NCBI GenBank assembly: GCA_017889745.1
Contig: JAGGAG010000097.1
Location: 1 to 15,198 of the forward strand
Origin: Gemmatimonadota bacterium
GTDB taxonomy: Bacteria > Gemmatimonadota > Gemmatimonadetes > Gemmatimonadales > GWC2-71-9
Reading direction: 5' to 3'
DNA: 15,198 nt
Below, piece by piece: positions 14,123 through 15,198 of the stretch. A program made the position numbers and the translations under genes. A model generated the notes under the pieces. It saw only the letters and a list, made by a program, of their open reading frames with translations. It was not told the origin of the DNA and searched no databases. Positions within the stretch are counted from its first letter, which is position 1; the number at the start of each line of letters is the position of its first letter.

Positions 14123-15198
14123 ATCCAGCCACCCTCCTGGTCGGCGGTGTGGCACTCGTACTCCTGGGCGGCGTTGCGTCGCTGGTGTTCGCGCGTGCCC
14201 CCAGGCTCGGCGATCGGATCCATTCTGCGCTCATACTTCCGGGCTTGCTGGCGTGCGCCGGGGCGGGCGGGGCCGTACTGCTTGGCGCATCGCCCATCGC
14301 ATTGTCGGTCCAGCCGCACGTGCCCGGGGGCCCGTGGGCCATCCTGGTCGATCCCCTCGCCGGGTGGTTCCTGATCGTGCTCGGCATCGCCGGTGCGGCG
14401 GCCACCAGCTACGGCACGACCTACCTCGCGCACGAGCGCGCCCACCGACAGGTCGCATGGGCCCACGCGGTGTTTGCCCTCCTGCTTGCCGCGATGGCGA
14501 TGGTGGTCGCGGCCCATGCTGCCGTGCTCTTCCTGCTGGCGTGGGAGATCATGGCGCTGAGCGCGTACTTCCTGATCATGTTCGACGGCGACCGCCCGGC
14601 AGTCCGTCGCGCAGGGCTGATCTACCTCGTGCTGACGCATACCGGGACACTCGCCCTGATCGCGATGTTCCTCGTGTGGGGACGCGGCACTCCGGACCTC
14701 ACCTTCGACTCCCTGGCGGCAGCCGCACCGGCGATTCCGTGGCGAGGGGGTCTCGTACTGCTGCTCGCCCTCGCCGGGTTCGGGATGAAGGCGGGCATGG
14801 TGCCAATGCATTTCTGGTTGCCGGGCGCGCACGCGGCGGCCCCCTCGCATGTGTCCGCGGTGCTGTCCGGCATCATGTTGAAGATGGGGATCTACGGGCT
14901 GCTCCGAGTGCTCAACCTCCTGGGCTTCGCGCCCGCCTGGTTCGGGTGGACCCTGTTCGGGATTGGACTGGTGTCGGGCGTGCTGGGCGTGCTGTGGGCG
15001 CTGGGCCAGGAGGACCTCAAGCGCGTCCTCGCCTACAGCAGCGTCGAGAACATCGGCATCATCGTGCTGGCCATCGGGGTGGGGGTCGTGGGGATGGCCT
15101 ATGGCCACCCCGTGGTGGCGGTGCTGGGATTCATGGGGGCGCTGCTGCACACGCTGAACCACGCGCTGTTCAAGAGCCTGCTGTTCCTGGGCGCGGGC
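14119..15198 (+). CDS. hyfB: HyfB/NuoL-type proton-pumping membrane subunit (3' end outside window)
   Basis: An integral membrane subunit of the Mrp-antiporter/complex I family, closest in feel to HyfB/HycC of hydrogenase-4-like complexes. 360 codons are open to the right edge. Helices occur throughout. Functional residues of the family are visible: Glu143 in LLAWEIMALSAYFLI (TM5), Lys224 in GFGMKAGMVPMHFWLPGAHAAAP (TM7), His244 and Lys255 after it, the EDLKRVLAYSSVENIG signature (299-313), and HTLNHALFKSLLF (344-356). It starts inside the stop of the HTH-EIIA gene. It would translocate protons within a larger complex whose other subunits, expected just to the right, decide whether this is a group 4 hydrogenase, a formate hydrogenlyase or an Ehr-type complex without NiFe site. 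MrpA/D or NuoL are less likely alternatives. Confidence 0.85.
   Translation, partial: MNPATLLVGGVALVLLGGVASLVFARAPRLGDRIHSALILPGLLACAGAGGAVLLGASPIALSVQPHVPGGPWAILVDPLAGWFLIVLGIAGAAATSYGTTYLAHERAHRQVAWAHAVFALLLAAMAMVVAAHAAVLFLLAWEIMALSAYFLIMFDGDRPAVRRAGLIYLVLTHTGTLALIAMFLVWGRGTPDLTFDSLAAAAPAIPWRGGLVLLLALAGFGMKAGMVPMHFWLPGAHAAAPSHVSAVLSGIMLKMGIYGLLRVLNLLGFAPAWFGWTLFGIGLVSGVLGVLWALGQEDLKRVLAYSSVENIGIIVLAIGVGVVGMAYGHPVVAVLGFMGALLHTLNHALFKSLLFLGAG

Overview
This is a GC-rich bacterial chromosome segment. Signal peptides ending in AQ, an S46 dipeptidyl-peptidase, a stand-alone GAF protein and short, tightly packed operons suggest Gemmatimonadota or a similar soil or sediment phylum. That is an inference: the window holds no rRNA or other phylogenetic marker. 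No tRNA, CRISPR array, insertion sequence or phage gene was seen.

Left part (1-4094). A minus-strand copper unit, copZ then copA, overlaps by 11 bases; copA is open to the left edge and lacks its C-terminus. A sigma70-like promoter lies upstream of copZ. Divergent from it, on the plus strand, is a protein made of three GAF-like domains with no recognisable output domain. Its start codon sits inside a small inverted repeat. A strong hairpin terminator follows.

Middle part (4110-6666). A minus-strand pair encodes an S46 dipeptidyl-peptidase (DPP7-like) and a small secreted NTF2/SnoaL-like protein. The peptidase gene is interrupted by a one-base frameshift in a run of three identical bases, which separates the catalytic Ser from the His and Asp.

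Efflux regulon (6744-13219). This is the most interesting part. A minus-strand operon runs TolC-like outer-membrane protein, lipoprotein adaptor, RND pump, PII-like small protein, DUF2892 membrane protein, with junctions from a 4-base overlap to 15 bases. A plus-strand ArsR-family repressor gene meets the operon tail to tail, 2 bases apart. The operon promoter (TTGACA, 17-base spacer, TATAGT) is covered by a perfect 13+13 inverted repeat, and the predicted transcription start falls on the A of the tolC-like ATG, so the mRNA should be leaderless. An 18-base site upstream of arsR matches the core of the operon operator at 16 of 18 bases. The ArsR protein therefore probably controls both itself and the distant head of the pump operon. 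The repressor has a CxxxC pair late in the protein and lacks the usual alpha-3 metal site. Together with DUF2892, this points to thiol, persulfide or other redox sensing at least as much as to a metal.

Right part (13282-15198). A plus-strand gene encodes an excisionase/MerR-like HTH fused to a PTS EIIA domain. It is translationally coupled (ATGA) to a HyfB-type proton-pumping membrane subunit that runs off the right edge. A promoter-like region with three inverted repeats, including GTTGAACG-AG-CGTTCAAC, precedes it. This looks like the start of a regulated hydrogenase-4-like or Ehr-like complex operon.
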